Origin: Isoetes taiwanensis
Lineage: Eukaryota > Streptophyta > Lycopodiopsida > Isoetales > Isoetaceae
Reading direction: 5' to 3'
Assembly (NCBI GenBank): GCA_021234155.1
Contig: JAJEKV010000016.1
Location: 4,363,896 to 4,427,895, forward strand
DNA: 64,000 nucleotides
This document shows positions 44,986 through 56,210 of this stretch, piece after piece. Position 1 is the stretch's first letter. Each line of letters opens with the position of its first letter. A program made the translations under genes and the position numbers. Under the pieces are notes generated by a model, which had not been told where the DNA came from, did not search any database, and was given only the letters and a program-made list of their open reading frames with translations.

Positions 44986-46646
44986 AGAACTTCTGCTCTC
45001 AATTTGTTGCCTTCTATGAGGATCTGACTGAGAGAATGAATAACTTGGCTGCTAATAATGGGAATAGGCAGCAAAAGAATCTCTTCTACTCTAAAATTAA
45101 AGCTGTGAAATCATGGATCAAAACATGGTCTAAAACTATGCAACTTAATTGCTGTGAGGAAAAAAAAAATCAACTTCTTATGTTCATGAAAGATATCAGA
45201 TCCTTACTTCAGCAGGATCCTACAAATTTAAACCTGCAGATAGGTGAGGACATTTTGGAAAGAAAAATTAGAAGCATTGAAGAGGTTGAGGCCAAGGGTT
45301 CTGCTATCAGATGTAAGATAAAGTACACCAATAAGATGGACTCTGGTAGCTCCAAATTCTTCTTTAGGGTTGCTAAGAGTAGAGTGTTGAGAAATTCTAT
45401 TTCTGAGGTGATTGATGACAATGGTACAAAGCATTCTTCTCATTCTGATATTGCCACTTTTTTCAAGCATAAGTATATGGACATTTTCCAGAATAAACCT
45501 ATTCCTCCTAATGACTTGGTAAAGGCAAATGATTTTAAAGAAATAGTAAATAATATTCTACCATCTGCTGCTGAAGTTATGAATGACTCCATGGTTACTC
45601 CTCCTACTCAGCAAGAAATTCTTTTCTCTCTCTCTTCCTTCAGCAAGGGCAAATCTCCGGTCCTGATGGCTTTACCCGCCGAAGTTCTATATTAAGTTCG
45701 GGATATTATCAAATCTGATCTTACCTCCATGATTCATGACTTCGAATAATGATTATCTTCGCACCTCCATTGCTAGTGGTTTCATCTCTTTGATCCCAAA
45801 AGTTGATCATCCCTCAGAATTTCCAAGATTGAGGCCCATCTCTCTTACCAATACTACCTATAAGTTGTGTGCCAAAATCATTGCCCTCGAATTAATGTTT
45901 TCTTACAAAGAAATATTAGTCCAAGTCAATCAGCCTTTCTTCCTAATAGATATATTCTTGATAATTATGTGGCTGCTATGGAGGGTTTGCACTGGAATAA
46001 AATTACTAATCAAAATTGCATTCTTCTCAAGCTGGACTTCAAAAGAGCCTTTGATTCAGTTAGATGGGATTTCTTAGAGTTTGCTATGGCCAAACTTGGT
46101 TTTCATCCCAAGCTCATTAATCTTATTCTAGGTCTAAATCTGAGATCTAAATCTGCTGTTCTTATTAATGGTGTGCCTTCAGGTTTCTTCTCCTTGTCTT
46201 GTGGTGTTAGGCAAGGCTGCCCTCTTGCTCCATACCTTTTCCTGGTAGCAGCTGATCTTTTAACCAAAGTCATTTCCTATTATCAGGATAATGGCTTAAT
46301 CAAGGGCCTAAAGCTTCCTAATTTAGATGATTATCTTACCATGCTCCAATATGCGGATGACACCTTCTCTTTTCTTCATGCTGATCTGGCCAATATTGAG
46401 TGCTTCCTTAATGTAATCAATAAATTCTCAGCTGCTTCGGGTATCTATCTTAATATCAACAAAAGTCTCATTATAGGTGATATTCCTGATCATCAACTGC
46501 TTGGCATTAATGTTCTCCCTTCTGGTCAAGCTACTAAACTCTTGGGGATGCCTTTATCTTTAGATCACAGCTTAAAGGGTCTTTGGGATCCTATTATTCA
46601 GAGAATAAAGAAAAAACTGAATAATTACAGAATTACCTCACTCTAG
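44986..46646 (+). pseudogene. LINE ORF2 reverse transcriptase, frameshifted
   Basis: One frame reaches 45695, and the next pieces start at 45736 and 45867. The RT boxes are visible: FISLIPKVDHPSEFPRLRPI, SQSAFLPNRYILDN, LKLDFKRAFDSVRWDFL (first Asp), SCGVRQGCPLAPYLF and the catalytic YADDT (about 46353). A thumb-like KLLGMPLSLD block follows. It is the plant L1 type. At least two frameshifts and one stop prevent full-length translation. Confidence 0.9.
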
Positions 46647-48460
46647 TCGGGCAGACCATAATAGCAAATTCTGCCCTTGCAAGCTCTCATGTTTATTTCT
46701 CCACCGCTCTTGTTGCACCTAAATATGTTTATATGGAGCTAGAGAAAATTATCGAATTTCATTTGGAAAGGTAGTCATCTAGTTAACTGAACTCTATATG
46801 CAAACCAAAAATTTCGGGTGGTCTTGGCTGTAAAAATTTTTCCTCCAAGCTCAATCTCTTGCGGGTAAATTTGTCCGAAGGCTATTCATGGAAATCAATC
46901 TCCACCTACAAATTTGTCGATTTTTGATCAATCAAAGTCGGCCTTCCGGTCACCCATCTATTCAACACTTATTGCCTCATTATGCCTTTCATTCATCTCA
47001 AAAACTGCCCCCAACATCTCTCCTTTAATGAGCAATATGATTAAAGCTTGAACTCCATTTCTCAACACTTTCGTTCATCTCTCCCCATATGCTTCATTGT
47101 GATTCCGCCTATATTTTGGAACCCCATCTTAGCTGATCAAAATTCCACTTTTTCCTCGCCATCAAGCATCCTAAAATTTGTAAGAAATGGCATGATGTCG
47201 GGCTTTACTTCATCGAGATCTGCTTTGTTGGAGATAGAATTATCTCTTGACCTGGTTTAAAAATATTATTAAGGGTACCTCCTCCGATAGAAAGGTCTAT
47301 TCTCTTATCAAGCCCTTTCTATCTAACCTTTCCCTAACTCGAAAAAGGAGATTGGTCTTTGAATGGTAAATTTGACTATAAAGTCAAAAATGTGTATACC
47401 GCCATAGCATCCGGTCCTATTGACAAAGAAAGCTTTGGTTAAGTGGGGTATTAATCTTGATCAGCTTTTAAAATTCTCTTCAAGAATGTTTGGAACTCTT
47501 ATCGCCTCCTAAAATTTCCTATTTCATATGGCTTGTTGCTAATGGCGCCTTAATAATTTACATTCTATGTCTAATAGATATCCAAACATCATGGCTGATT
47601 GTCCTTTAAGATGTAATGATGTCAAGATATGATTCATATTTTTGTCGAAAAAGTTGACTGGTTTCTGGAATTGGATTGCTGATAAATTTGGTATTTTGTT
47701 TGATGGAAATTTTCTTTCTCTCATCCAAAATGATGATAGTTTTAAAAATACTGTCATTTTCATTGCTCTTTGGAATATTTGGAAAGCTAGAAACCGTGTC
47801 TTGTATGGAAAGAAAAGACCCTCTATCTTCTGGATTAAGATGAATTTCCAATTTGACTTTGAAACTATTGCTACTGCTCATAAAAACAAAATTGGAGCTA
47901 ACCATGACAGAACTGGAGAATCATGGCGCTTTTTAGGGGTCACTATAATTTATTTGCTTCCAATTTAAATGTTGTGGATTCTAATGCTTTTCTCTCGGAT
48001 GATAATAGAATACCTTAACTTCTTGCGTGGAGAAGGAGCTCGGAAATTTGATGACATCTCGCCATACAGCCAAGGTTCCAAGGATCAGGTCATGAAGAAT
48101 GATTTGGCTACATCCATGGAATCCTTTCTTATGAAGAAAGGGCACATCAGATATCTGAAAGAGAGTGAAGATCTTTGGGCATCCATATTCTGCAGAGAGG
48201 TGGTTCAGATCCACTGTCTTTGGGCTTTCCTGGCCAATAATAACTTCATCCTCACAGAAAGACAATTGACCAGGTATAGGACCATGTATTACAATCACAA
48301 ACTCCTAGCTGATCTGTATGGTTCCCTGCTGATACTATTGGAGGACAAGGACAAATTTCGGCTCTTCTACTCCAATAATTGGGGTCCAAATCAATACTAT
48401 TTCGGATCCACAGACCCTTTTAATGCCTATTTCAATGACATCTTCTTCTCTGATCAATGA
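46647..48460 (+). pseudogene. LINE ORF2 tail and an unusual terminal ORF
   Basis: From 46647 to 47640 the tail is heavily broken. 47642-47968 encodes a tail block, IFIALWNIWKARNRVLYGKK, the W-x-IW-x-xRN pattern found at the C-terminus of plant L1 ORF2. Then 47969-48460 is an open frame of 163 codons (GHIRYLKESEDLWASIFCRE, LYGSLLILLEDKDKFRLFYS) that I do not recognise. It lies within the element's boundaries, so it belongs to the LINE transcript. Confidence 0.6.
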
Positions 48461-48797
48461 TCCCCACATCTATAGCCTTTTCCTAACTATGCCTCTGCTC
48501 TTGTCTAATCTTCATCTGGTTTGTTTTTGGGAAGGACTATACTTTTTGCAGGTGTTTTTGGCTTATACAGAGCTTCAGCTTCATTTACTCGGAGCCTCGT
48601 CGAATTGTTCATATTTGGGAGCTTTTTGTCTATTGGCACATTGTTATTAACATACTATCCTTTATTTTGTGCTAGAGCTCATAATTTGATATGAAGCTCT
48701 ATACTGATTATCCTTTTTCTCATGTGCTTCTCTATAAGGCACATTCATGCTATGTTCTTGAGATTTTATAATTAATGACAAAACCATCTCTTGCTTT

Positions 48798-48798
<1 letters not shown>

Positions 48799-48828
<30 letters not shown>
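48799..48828 (+). other. LINE poly(A) tail
   Basis: About 30 consecutive A residues lie directly before the second copy of the 15-bp target duplication, as expected for target-primed reverse transcription. Confidence 0.95.
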
Positions 48829-48830
<2 letters not shown>

Positions 48831-49406
48831 ATTTGGTTCAGAGAATGTACCTATCCACATGGTTTTCTAATGTCTATCGGTTCTGCGAAGCTTAACATTT
48901 TTTGAAATTGTGTCTCCCACAACTAATAAAGTACATGCATACATGAAAAGCAAATGCACATGAAATGCAAAAACGATGTTCATATTGCAACACTCAAAAC
49001 CTTGGCACAATATTTCGTTTGACACTATTATAGGACAAAGAAAGGTCAAACATTGGCACAGTATTTTGTTTGACACAATTATAGAACAAAGAAAGGTCTT
49101 ATGGGACAATAAAAAAATAGGAAATATTAGCAAAATAATAGCCATGTTGCGATGTGAATGTTGCAATAAACTGAAAAGGCACTTTATCTGCCAATAGATG
49201 TGCGGCTGCCTCCATTGTGAAGGCCCTGAGCATTGTAATGAGTATCTTGGTGTTTTCTGTATTTGTAACTTCAAAATGCATCTGAAAATAAGATGCATTG
49301 TCTGATACAAATAGAAATACATAAATCTGGCCAAAAGAATAAATGTCGCGATTCCGTTTGTGGCCTAAAAGCACATCATATCGCTTGAAGAATTTCACGT
49401 TGGTAT

Positions 49407-50010
49407 CAGGGAATAAATTACTAATCGCATATTTCTTATTAGCCAGAATGACTTTGGCTAAACTCGCGCAATATTAATCCCAAAACTTTCTGTGGTTTAG
49501 CTAAACTCTACATATTTTTCCTCTCATACTTTCTAGCATTTAGCTAAACTAACTCAAACATCATCCCAAAAATTTCTATGGTGTGGCCAACGGAAAATAT
49601 TAAGCCAAATTACTATACTTTTTTTCAATTGTTTCCACTTATTTTAGTCATTTTCTTTGTGAAAACATTGTAAAATAATGCTAGCTAGCAAAATCTATGA
49701 CTTAAATCAATTTATAATGCTAGAAACTAAACTATTAATCATATATTTCCTATAAACTAGAACGATATTAGCTAAACTAGCCCGAAATTCATTCTAAAAG
49801 TTTCTATGGTTTAGCTAAACAATACAAAATTTCACTCTCTTACTTTCTAGCGTTTGGCTAAAGAGCTCTAGGGTTGATGCAGTCCCGAAAAAAATTAAGC
49901 TAAAATTATAATTTTTTTTCCAATTTTTTCCATTTACTTTAGCCAATGTTTTTTGAAAATGTGCTAAAAAATCGCCAAATAGCTAAGTTTAGCCCTTAAA
50001 TTATTCCATG
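49407..50010. mobile_element. Non-autonomous hAT element, intact ends
   Basis: GTTGGTAT flanks both sides (49399-49406 and 50011-50018). The left end is CAGGGAATAAATTA; the right end read inverted is CATGGAATAATTTA. It is the same family as the copies at 2879-3695 (ends) and 12812-13068 (near-identical right half). At 604 bp it has no coding capacity. Its halves are partly similar to each other (AGCTAAACT..., TTTCTAGC(A/G)TTTGGCTAAA), suggesting internal duplication. Confidence 0.9.
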
Positions 50011-50144
50011 GTTGGTATAACATGTTGTTCGAAGACGATTCCAAAGCTTTGATAGCAAAAATGAACAGTTAAATCATGCAAAAGATGCTTGTTATATAGT
50101 TTGAGTAAAGGGGAGTCAGGCTACCAAAACAGTTACCAAAACAA

Positions 50145-51868
50145 TTGTCCTGTAAATATTGCCAAAAAATTGCCCTTGTAAATATTGCAGTGCAGTCAAG
50201 AGACACCTTATGCGGCAGTAAATATCGAGTTTGTCTGCTTGCCTCCACTGTAAAGTCGCTGAGGTATTGGCTGAATGCTTGCCTCCATTGTGAAGTCACT
50301 GAGAAGGGGAAGGGTGTCAAGGTCCTGGAAGAGTTAGAGGAAGAAGAGGAAGAAGAAAACCAGGCTGACCCAGTTCTTGTGGACCACATTAAGTATGAGC
50401 TCCTAACTTCACATAGGGGGAAGCTAAACAAGAACGGGTTCTCTATGGACCTTTCCCATTATCTCATTGAAGCATTTTGCCCATTGGGAACAACTTGCTG
50501 GGAGCTTCACGTTGGAGGTTACATCGGTAGAGAAGCTTTGAAGTTAGCAAGGAAATGCCAGAGCGTCGTCTCCGATGATCGAGCCAAAAATTTCTTGGAC
50601 CTCTTCTTTGAGAAAGTACTAGAGGAAGCACCTAGGGGACCAATCGGCAGTGCAAAAAGCAAAGCTTCTACCTCTAAGGCCGAAATACCTCCAGATTTGG
50701 CTAAAGAACGGGAGGGTATGAGACAGCTCTTGATTGGAAACATCATGGATGACACCGAAGAGCAGCCAGATCACCAAATACCTATCCACATGCCTGAGAA
50801 CATCCTTGACTTTGAAAATATAGAACATGATGAAAATAACAAGGATGATGATAATAACAATAATGATGATGAAGCAGACCCCAAATCTGAAAGCACTAGC
50901 CAGGTTAGTGTAAAGAGTAATGAACTATCAAGCATAGTTCAAACTGTACAGATCTCAACTGGTGTGGTTGGTGCTTCTAGCAGACCGGAGACAACTAAGA
51001 ATAAGGATGCAACGGAAGAAGACACCAAGGGGAATGATGAAGAAGAAAGGTATCGTGCCAATGTTCCTTTTTTTTTTATCGACAAGCATATAGAAATCGC
51101 ACCTGGCGCGATTTAGAGTTTCCTAGAAATCATATTTTTAGATTTTGTTGACATGCATCATTAATGAAATCGCGTCTGGCGCGTTTTCGTTTTCCATTTC
51201 TATCATCTCATACGTTATTGTTTGCCTTACAGACATGATTCGGCTTCCCCAAAAGTACTGGTCTTTGATTTGAATGGTGTGCTATGTAGAACATTACCTA
51301 AAGCCCAGTTTGAAAAGTCATGGTATGCGCAACAACCATTTAAGACACGTACCAAATATGTTTACCCGCGCCCTTATCTGAAGGAGATGTTGGACCAGGC
51401 GTTCAGTCTGTTTCATTGTGCAATCTGGTCATCTATGGAGCATAGAAATATACAGGAAGTTTTGAAAGTAGTGCCTGAGCTAAATAGAGATTGGGCGTCC
51501 ATCTGGGATCAAAGCAAACGTGCTTCATTCACAAACCTAAAAGAACCGACAGGTAAAAAGATATTTGTGAAATGCTTGCACAACATGATGGATGCCCTAG
51601 GTGTTGAGGACAAGGAAGGCATGATCATGGTGGATGATGACGCTCTAAAGTATTGTTTCAATCAGTCACAGTCATTGAATCCGCCATCCTATCATCCTGA
51701 TCTCTTTGACAAAGATGACTTCCCCGCCGCTTTGTTAGTGTCTTGCACCTAAATAGCTTCGTGAAAAAAATGGTCGAAGAGATAGAAACACTATACCCGC
51801 AACTTGATCGGACAGGGGAAATTGACAGGGACCTTGAGAAAATCGTTCTAGAAAGGGAACTTTTTTGA
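50145..51868 (+). pseudogene. FCP1/NIF-like HAD phosphatase gene, two exons, one frameshift
   Basis: Exon 1 (start uncertain; open from 50145, more likely about 50300) has an acidic tract, LNKNGFSMDLSHYLIEAFCP, LGTTCWELHVGGYIG and a second Asp/Asn-rich stretch. It ends at the donor GTATCG (51050). Exon 2 starts after CTTACAG at 51233 and carries VLVFDLNGVLCRT, YPRPYLKEMLDQAFSLFHCA, IWSSMEHRNIQEVL and MIMVDDDALKYCF. These are the HAD motifs of FCP1/NLI-interacting-factor-type Ser/Thr phosphatases, in the DLNG variant common in plants (DxN, not the DxDxT of true FCP1). That change makes activity uncertain. A frameshift near 51745 moves the C-terminus (VEEIETLYPQLDRTGEIDR) out of frame; it would end at 51868. 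The intron holds two GCGC palindromes. Confidence 0.7.
51093..51188. repeat. Two GCGC palindromes in the intron of the phosphatase-like gene
   Basis: AATCGCACCTGGCGCGATT (about 51095) and AATCGCGTCTGGCGCGTTT (about 51168) lie inside the intron 51050-51232. They match the dispersed motif of 33.7-38.7 kb, linking this gene to the ParB-like gene 13 kb away. Confidence 0.85.
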
Positions 51869-52082
51869 TATATATATATATACAGGAAATACACTTTCCA
51901 AAAAGTTTTGAATATGAAATATACTTTATACCAACCTCTTTCGAATATATATTGTGTTCTTATAGCAAAGATTATTGGTTCTCAACGACGTATTGTTTTT
52001 TTATATTATGTGTATGGTTTGCTATACTTGCAATAATTTGTATGTATATACCGTCAATAATTTAGGTGTGTATAAATAGGTA

Positions 52083-52358
52083 TGCATGAAATTGGCAAAC
52101 CATCGACTTCGGCCTCCGCCTTCTGCTTGTTATTATGGCACATTCTATTACCTGCAAGATGAACCATGAGGACCTCTGCAGTGCCGCGAAGCTAGAAATA
52201 GAACTTCGTGGATCGGGCTTGATGTCATTGCTATGAATCCCGTCCGCTTCTATCCTGATCCCTTTGATGTTGTAATCCATCTTATATGGAATCCAGAGCA
52301 TGGTTTGTTCATGATCGACAGGATCTCAGCAGCGCCTGTCGACGATGAATTGGATTAG
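52083..52358 (+). pseudogene. Downstream exon remnant of unknown family
   Basis: After a possible acceptor (AAATAG, about 52080) one frame reads LANHRLRPPPSACYYGTFYY and LQDEP. It hits a TGA at 52169-52171 and continues as CREARNRTSWIGLDVIAMNP, RFYPDPFDVVIHLIWNPEHG and DRISAAPVDDELD, with a stop at 52358. It is 200 bp downstream of the phosphatase-like gene, on the same strand, and close to another GCGC palindrome (52403). It may be a later exon of that gene or a separate neighbour. Confidence 0.5.
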
Positions 52359-52402
52359 TTTTTTAAGTTTATGTTCCATTATAATGCGTTATTTATGCCA
52401 AG

Positions 52403-53950
52403 AAAATCGTGCCACGCGTGATTTGAACCACGAAAATCTCTGTTTTGTAGCAACTTGCTTGTTGTTATTTATTCGTAAAGCACTACAATTTCAATGTTTA
52501 GATTTCGTTGTCGTCCGGATGGTACGAATTAATAAGCAATTTCCTACTTTTTATATTGCCAACATTCTGTCATAATATGGGTCATTTGCATCGAATATTT
52601 GAATGCCTTTGCATTTCAACATAAAATGCATCTTCCTAGCCCGAAAATGAACTCAGTGCAAAAGTGTGGTTAATTCAATATAATGGTCAATAAAAGGCTT
52701 ATACGGCGCGATTTTGGAATAGACATAATCCCAATTTAATTGAATGATGATTTTAGTCAGTTCATTAGGCAATGCAATAGTTAGAATATTGGTCATTTTA
52801 TTGAAAATTTTGCCAATATATAAAAATTGGTATTTTTTGTACTGAGGAATCGAACCTTGGTTAAACCATTATCCCCAGTTATTCAAATAGAGATATAAAT
52901 AGCAATCAAGCCAGCCAACGACAATGATGTACGTAAAAGAATCAATATTTTAGTCAACAAAAGAACCAATTTTTCAGTCGCTCAGAACTTTGCTAAAAAA
53001 AGAATTAAAAAGATCAATCTTTAACAAATTATAATTACCTTGTTCATTTATGATATTTCTAATCCAACAAGCATATACTCATTTACGCACGTAAGAGGAT
53101 CTTGTTGTAATTTCTGTATATGACAGAGAGAGATTATTAGAGCAAGATTATATGACATTTTCAACAAATCAAGTTGCACAAATTGTAAGAATAAAAACTC
53201 AAGCAAGAAAGGAATAGATATAAATGGATGAAAACCAAACTTATTCGCCAGCGCTTTTGTTGTGGTATGTGTGTAAGCACGTTGTGTCCAATGGATAGAA
53301 TGGTAGGATGTATACATAGCACGCCCCTGGGAATCGAACCCAGATTTGTATGGAAACCTTCAGTGAACACACATTGATATTATCTTTTGGAAGTCTATTA
53401 AATATCGATATCCCTTGGCATCATCATAAATGTGTAGATATAAAATAGAGAATAAGCCATTCTAATTTATTTGTACCTAGGGCGGCTTCTTCCCTTGCTT
53501 TCCTCCTCAGACATTGTGCTTTCTTGCGGAATTAGAATCTGCGTAGATCAAACATGAATAGGTTAGTGATAAAATCACTAAGGTTATTTATACACACAAT
53601 ACATATCATAAGTCCCTTGTTCTGTTGTGTATAAAGAGGTCCAAATATGACTATGCTTACAAAGACAGAGTTTTGTGCCAATAATCTTGCACGTTTCTGT
53701 GCTCGAGAGAAGATCATGGTGCTGTTTTATATCTTTCTAAGGACGATAAAGATCTTGTGAATTGACGAGGGGTCTGTTTTGGGGCTTGCAAACTAGTACT
53801 ACACTATGCCCATGGGTTGTTGGAGCTGCAATCAAATTGTACATTTTGTTGCACTAGTGAAATTAAGGGTAGCAAAATCCGTCATGAATGCCGTAAAAGA
53901 TATGTATTCTGGCCAACATCCTGTGGGTCCAGGAATATATTCTAAATCTC
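52403..53950. other. No gene; one GCGC palindrome and tRNA-like fragments
   Basis: A divergent palindrome, AATCGTGCCACGCGTGATT, is at about 52405 and a half copy (GGCGCGATTT) at about 52705. At 53327-53343 the minus strand reads CTGGGTTCGATTCCCAG, a perfect 5-bp-stem, 7-base-loop T-arm, but no matching D-arm or anticodon arm could be folded. It may be a tRNA-derived SINE remnant. No protein gene is seen. Confidence 0.45.
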
Positions 53951-53962
53951 CATGAATTCTGG

Positions 53963-54897
53963 GAAGGGACTCGCAAGAGACACAAAACTGGCTGAGGCTT
54001 GTCATTCATCACAGCAGCAGTATACAATGTTTGAAGACTAGAGAGGGGTAGTCGACCATAGGAACAATATCGGGCTACCCCCGAAAAAGCAATGTGCATA
54101 GGCAGTATAGAAGGGCAATGGTGACCGCTTCTCATCGGGATAAAAAAAACCGCACCCTTTCGGGTTTTCGAGGAAAACCCTAATGAGAAATGGTCGCCAA
54201 CAACCTTGAATGTGTCGGCTGGAGATGCGAAGAAGACGGGTCGATGGCGAAGCCAAGAAAAGCAGGACCCCAAAAGACGGTGGAAAACCTGCAGCAACAC
54301 AAAAGAACCCTAAAAATACTCGTGAATGGTTAGAGAAAAACCAACATCCATGGCAGGGACGAGGCAAGCCGCACAACCAATAAGTAAAACCTGCAAAGAA
54401 GATCATATCAGAAACATAGAGAGCATCACCCAGAAGGTGGAGAAGCATCACCCAACGGGTGGAAATCAACCATGAAAAAACTATGTGTCACCCTCAAGGT
54501 GGAAATAAGTAGCTTCACCCTCAAGGTGGAAATAAATAGCATCACCCTCAAGGTGGAAATAAATACCGTCACCCGCAGGTGGAGATAGCATCACCTGGAA
54601 GGTGGAGAAAGCGTCACCCAACGGGTGGAAAATAGCATATGAAAAAAACGACATGATGTTGACGCAAAAAACATTATTCTAGCAAAATTCAAAGTGAACA
54701 ATAACAAAAGTGCATGACCCAAAAACACAAATGAAATAGGCGCGTCCCCATTGAGCAGGGCGGGAAGGGAGGGAAGCCACGAGAAGGAAGAAAGCTGCTG
54801 TGAGAAGACGCCGATAACCAGTCCTGAAGGGGGAGGAGCCTTATATAATGGCTCGTCCCCTCCCCAGAATGGCGATCCGAGGGCTCGGATCGATGCG
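53963..54897. mobile_element. Short repeat element, same family as 1225-2307
   Basis: It lies between two copies of ATTCTGGG (53955 and 54898). It starts AAGGGACTCGCAAGAGACAC and ends with the hairpin GATCCGA-gggc-TCGGATC (54874-54891). It shares with 1225-1924 the internal foldback TTTCGGGTTTTCGAGGAAAA (about 54156). It contains the CACC...GGTG minisatellite. There is no coding content. Confidence 0.55.
54425..54640. repeat. Minisatellite of mini-hairpins (TCACCCnnnnGGTGGAA)
   Basis: About eight units of roughly 25-35 bp carry a short stem, CACCC or CACCT, pairing with GGGTG or AGGTG around a 3-4-base loop (TCAA, AAC, GAA). They are separated by GAAATAAATAGCAT-like spacers. Every unit keeps its complementarity although the loop and spacer vary. 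Confidence 0.85.
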
Positions 54898-56210
54898 ATT
54901 CTGGGAAGGGACTCGCAAGAGACACAAAACCGGCCGACTACCAGAGAACTTCCTAACTATAAGCCCAGCCGCCGCGAAACCTCCAAATGTTGAGTCGGGT
55001 CACGAAGCACGTAGCGAGAGTGAGAAGAAAAGGAGCGCTAGCGACCGTGAGCACGAGCTGCATCATGTGGAACCCCCCGAGCCGCAGCTGCTGATTGAGA
55101 TCATATCAAGAACACAGCTAATGTCAGGGCCAAATCAAAGAGAAGATTCAAAGGAATCATAAAAATGTAAAGAGACAAGTCACAAAGAAAATATAATGTA
55201 CCATAGTATGAAATGAGAACATCAACATAATGATAAAGAATCAATATCCTGAGAATATGTAAACTCAAAAACAAAAGGGCAAAGACATATGGAAATGATG
55301 AATAAATATTGTGATAAATATCCAAATATTCTGCAACTCATAAGAAATATATAAACATATAAAATATAGCCCACTCAAAAACTAAAGATGCAGCTCACCC
55401 GGATTGAGTTTTAAAGATAGAATGCCCATCCATAGAATCACTCAACTCAAACAAGAAAATGCAAGAAAATATGTCCAAAAAAAAAAAAAACAATAGCAAT
55501 ATGCAAATCATCATAATCATTGAAAAAAATGTGGCAAGTTATATAAAGGATGCATCAAATCCCAATGCACAAGAATATAAATATCATGCAACAAGAAATC
55601 GAAAATTGAAAGGCAAAAAGTTCCACAAGTTTCACCATATGGCAGATCCCCATGTCTATAGGAAAAACTGACCCAAGGTAGATGATAGATGTGACATCCC
55701 GAGGATGTGCAGAACTTGCAACTGATGAAGATGCCCATGTCACAAATCATATCTTCCCAAGGATGGCAAAACCACTACAAACTAGCAACAAGATTAGAGA
55801 AGTATCTCCAACAATTATAATGCTTTTCGTGTGCTTAGTCCACATGCAGAATGTCAAAAGAGAAAAGAAAATATGTGCTTAGAAGAAGCAACGATGCTAG
55901 AGCCTTCCAATTCAATACATGACTATTACGATAAAAAGGAAAACAAACTTCCTAAACCCGAATTTCGTCAAATCTAGGTAAACATAAATCCAAATTCTTG
56001 ACATACCTATAGGAAAGTTGGTCACAAAAGAATAAAGAGATGGTTGAAGAAATATAACATGCGGTAGAAAATATGTCTCAAAACACCTAAATGGAATGTC
56101 AATGGTAAAGATCGACCACAGAGAGAGAGAGAGAAAGAAAGAAAGAAAGAAAAGAAAGAAAATGTGTTGTGTCTATTGGGAGGCCTCAAGGGCCTATTAG
56201 ACAACAAAAA

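Larger units (their letters stand above)
41025..48828 (+). mobile_element. Full-length L1-type LINE with 15-bp target duplication
   Basis: GAATTTGGTTCAGAG occurs at 41010-41024 and again at 48829-48843, flanking a 7804-bp element that ends in about 30 A residues (48799-48828). It contains an ORF1 (gag-like) region, an APE-type endonuclease, a reverse transcriptase and a poly(A) tail: the plant L1 architecture. Both ORFs have frameshifts and stops, so it is not autonomous now. It inserted into an intron of the Helitron-borne gene fragment. Confidence 0.92.

Noticed and set aside
53318-53370. Functional tRNA gene on the minus strand
   Set aside because: Only the T-arm is convincing; no acceptor, D-arm or anticodon arm can be paired at the required spacing.
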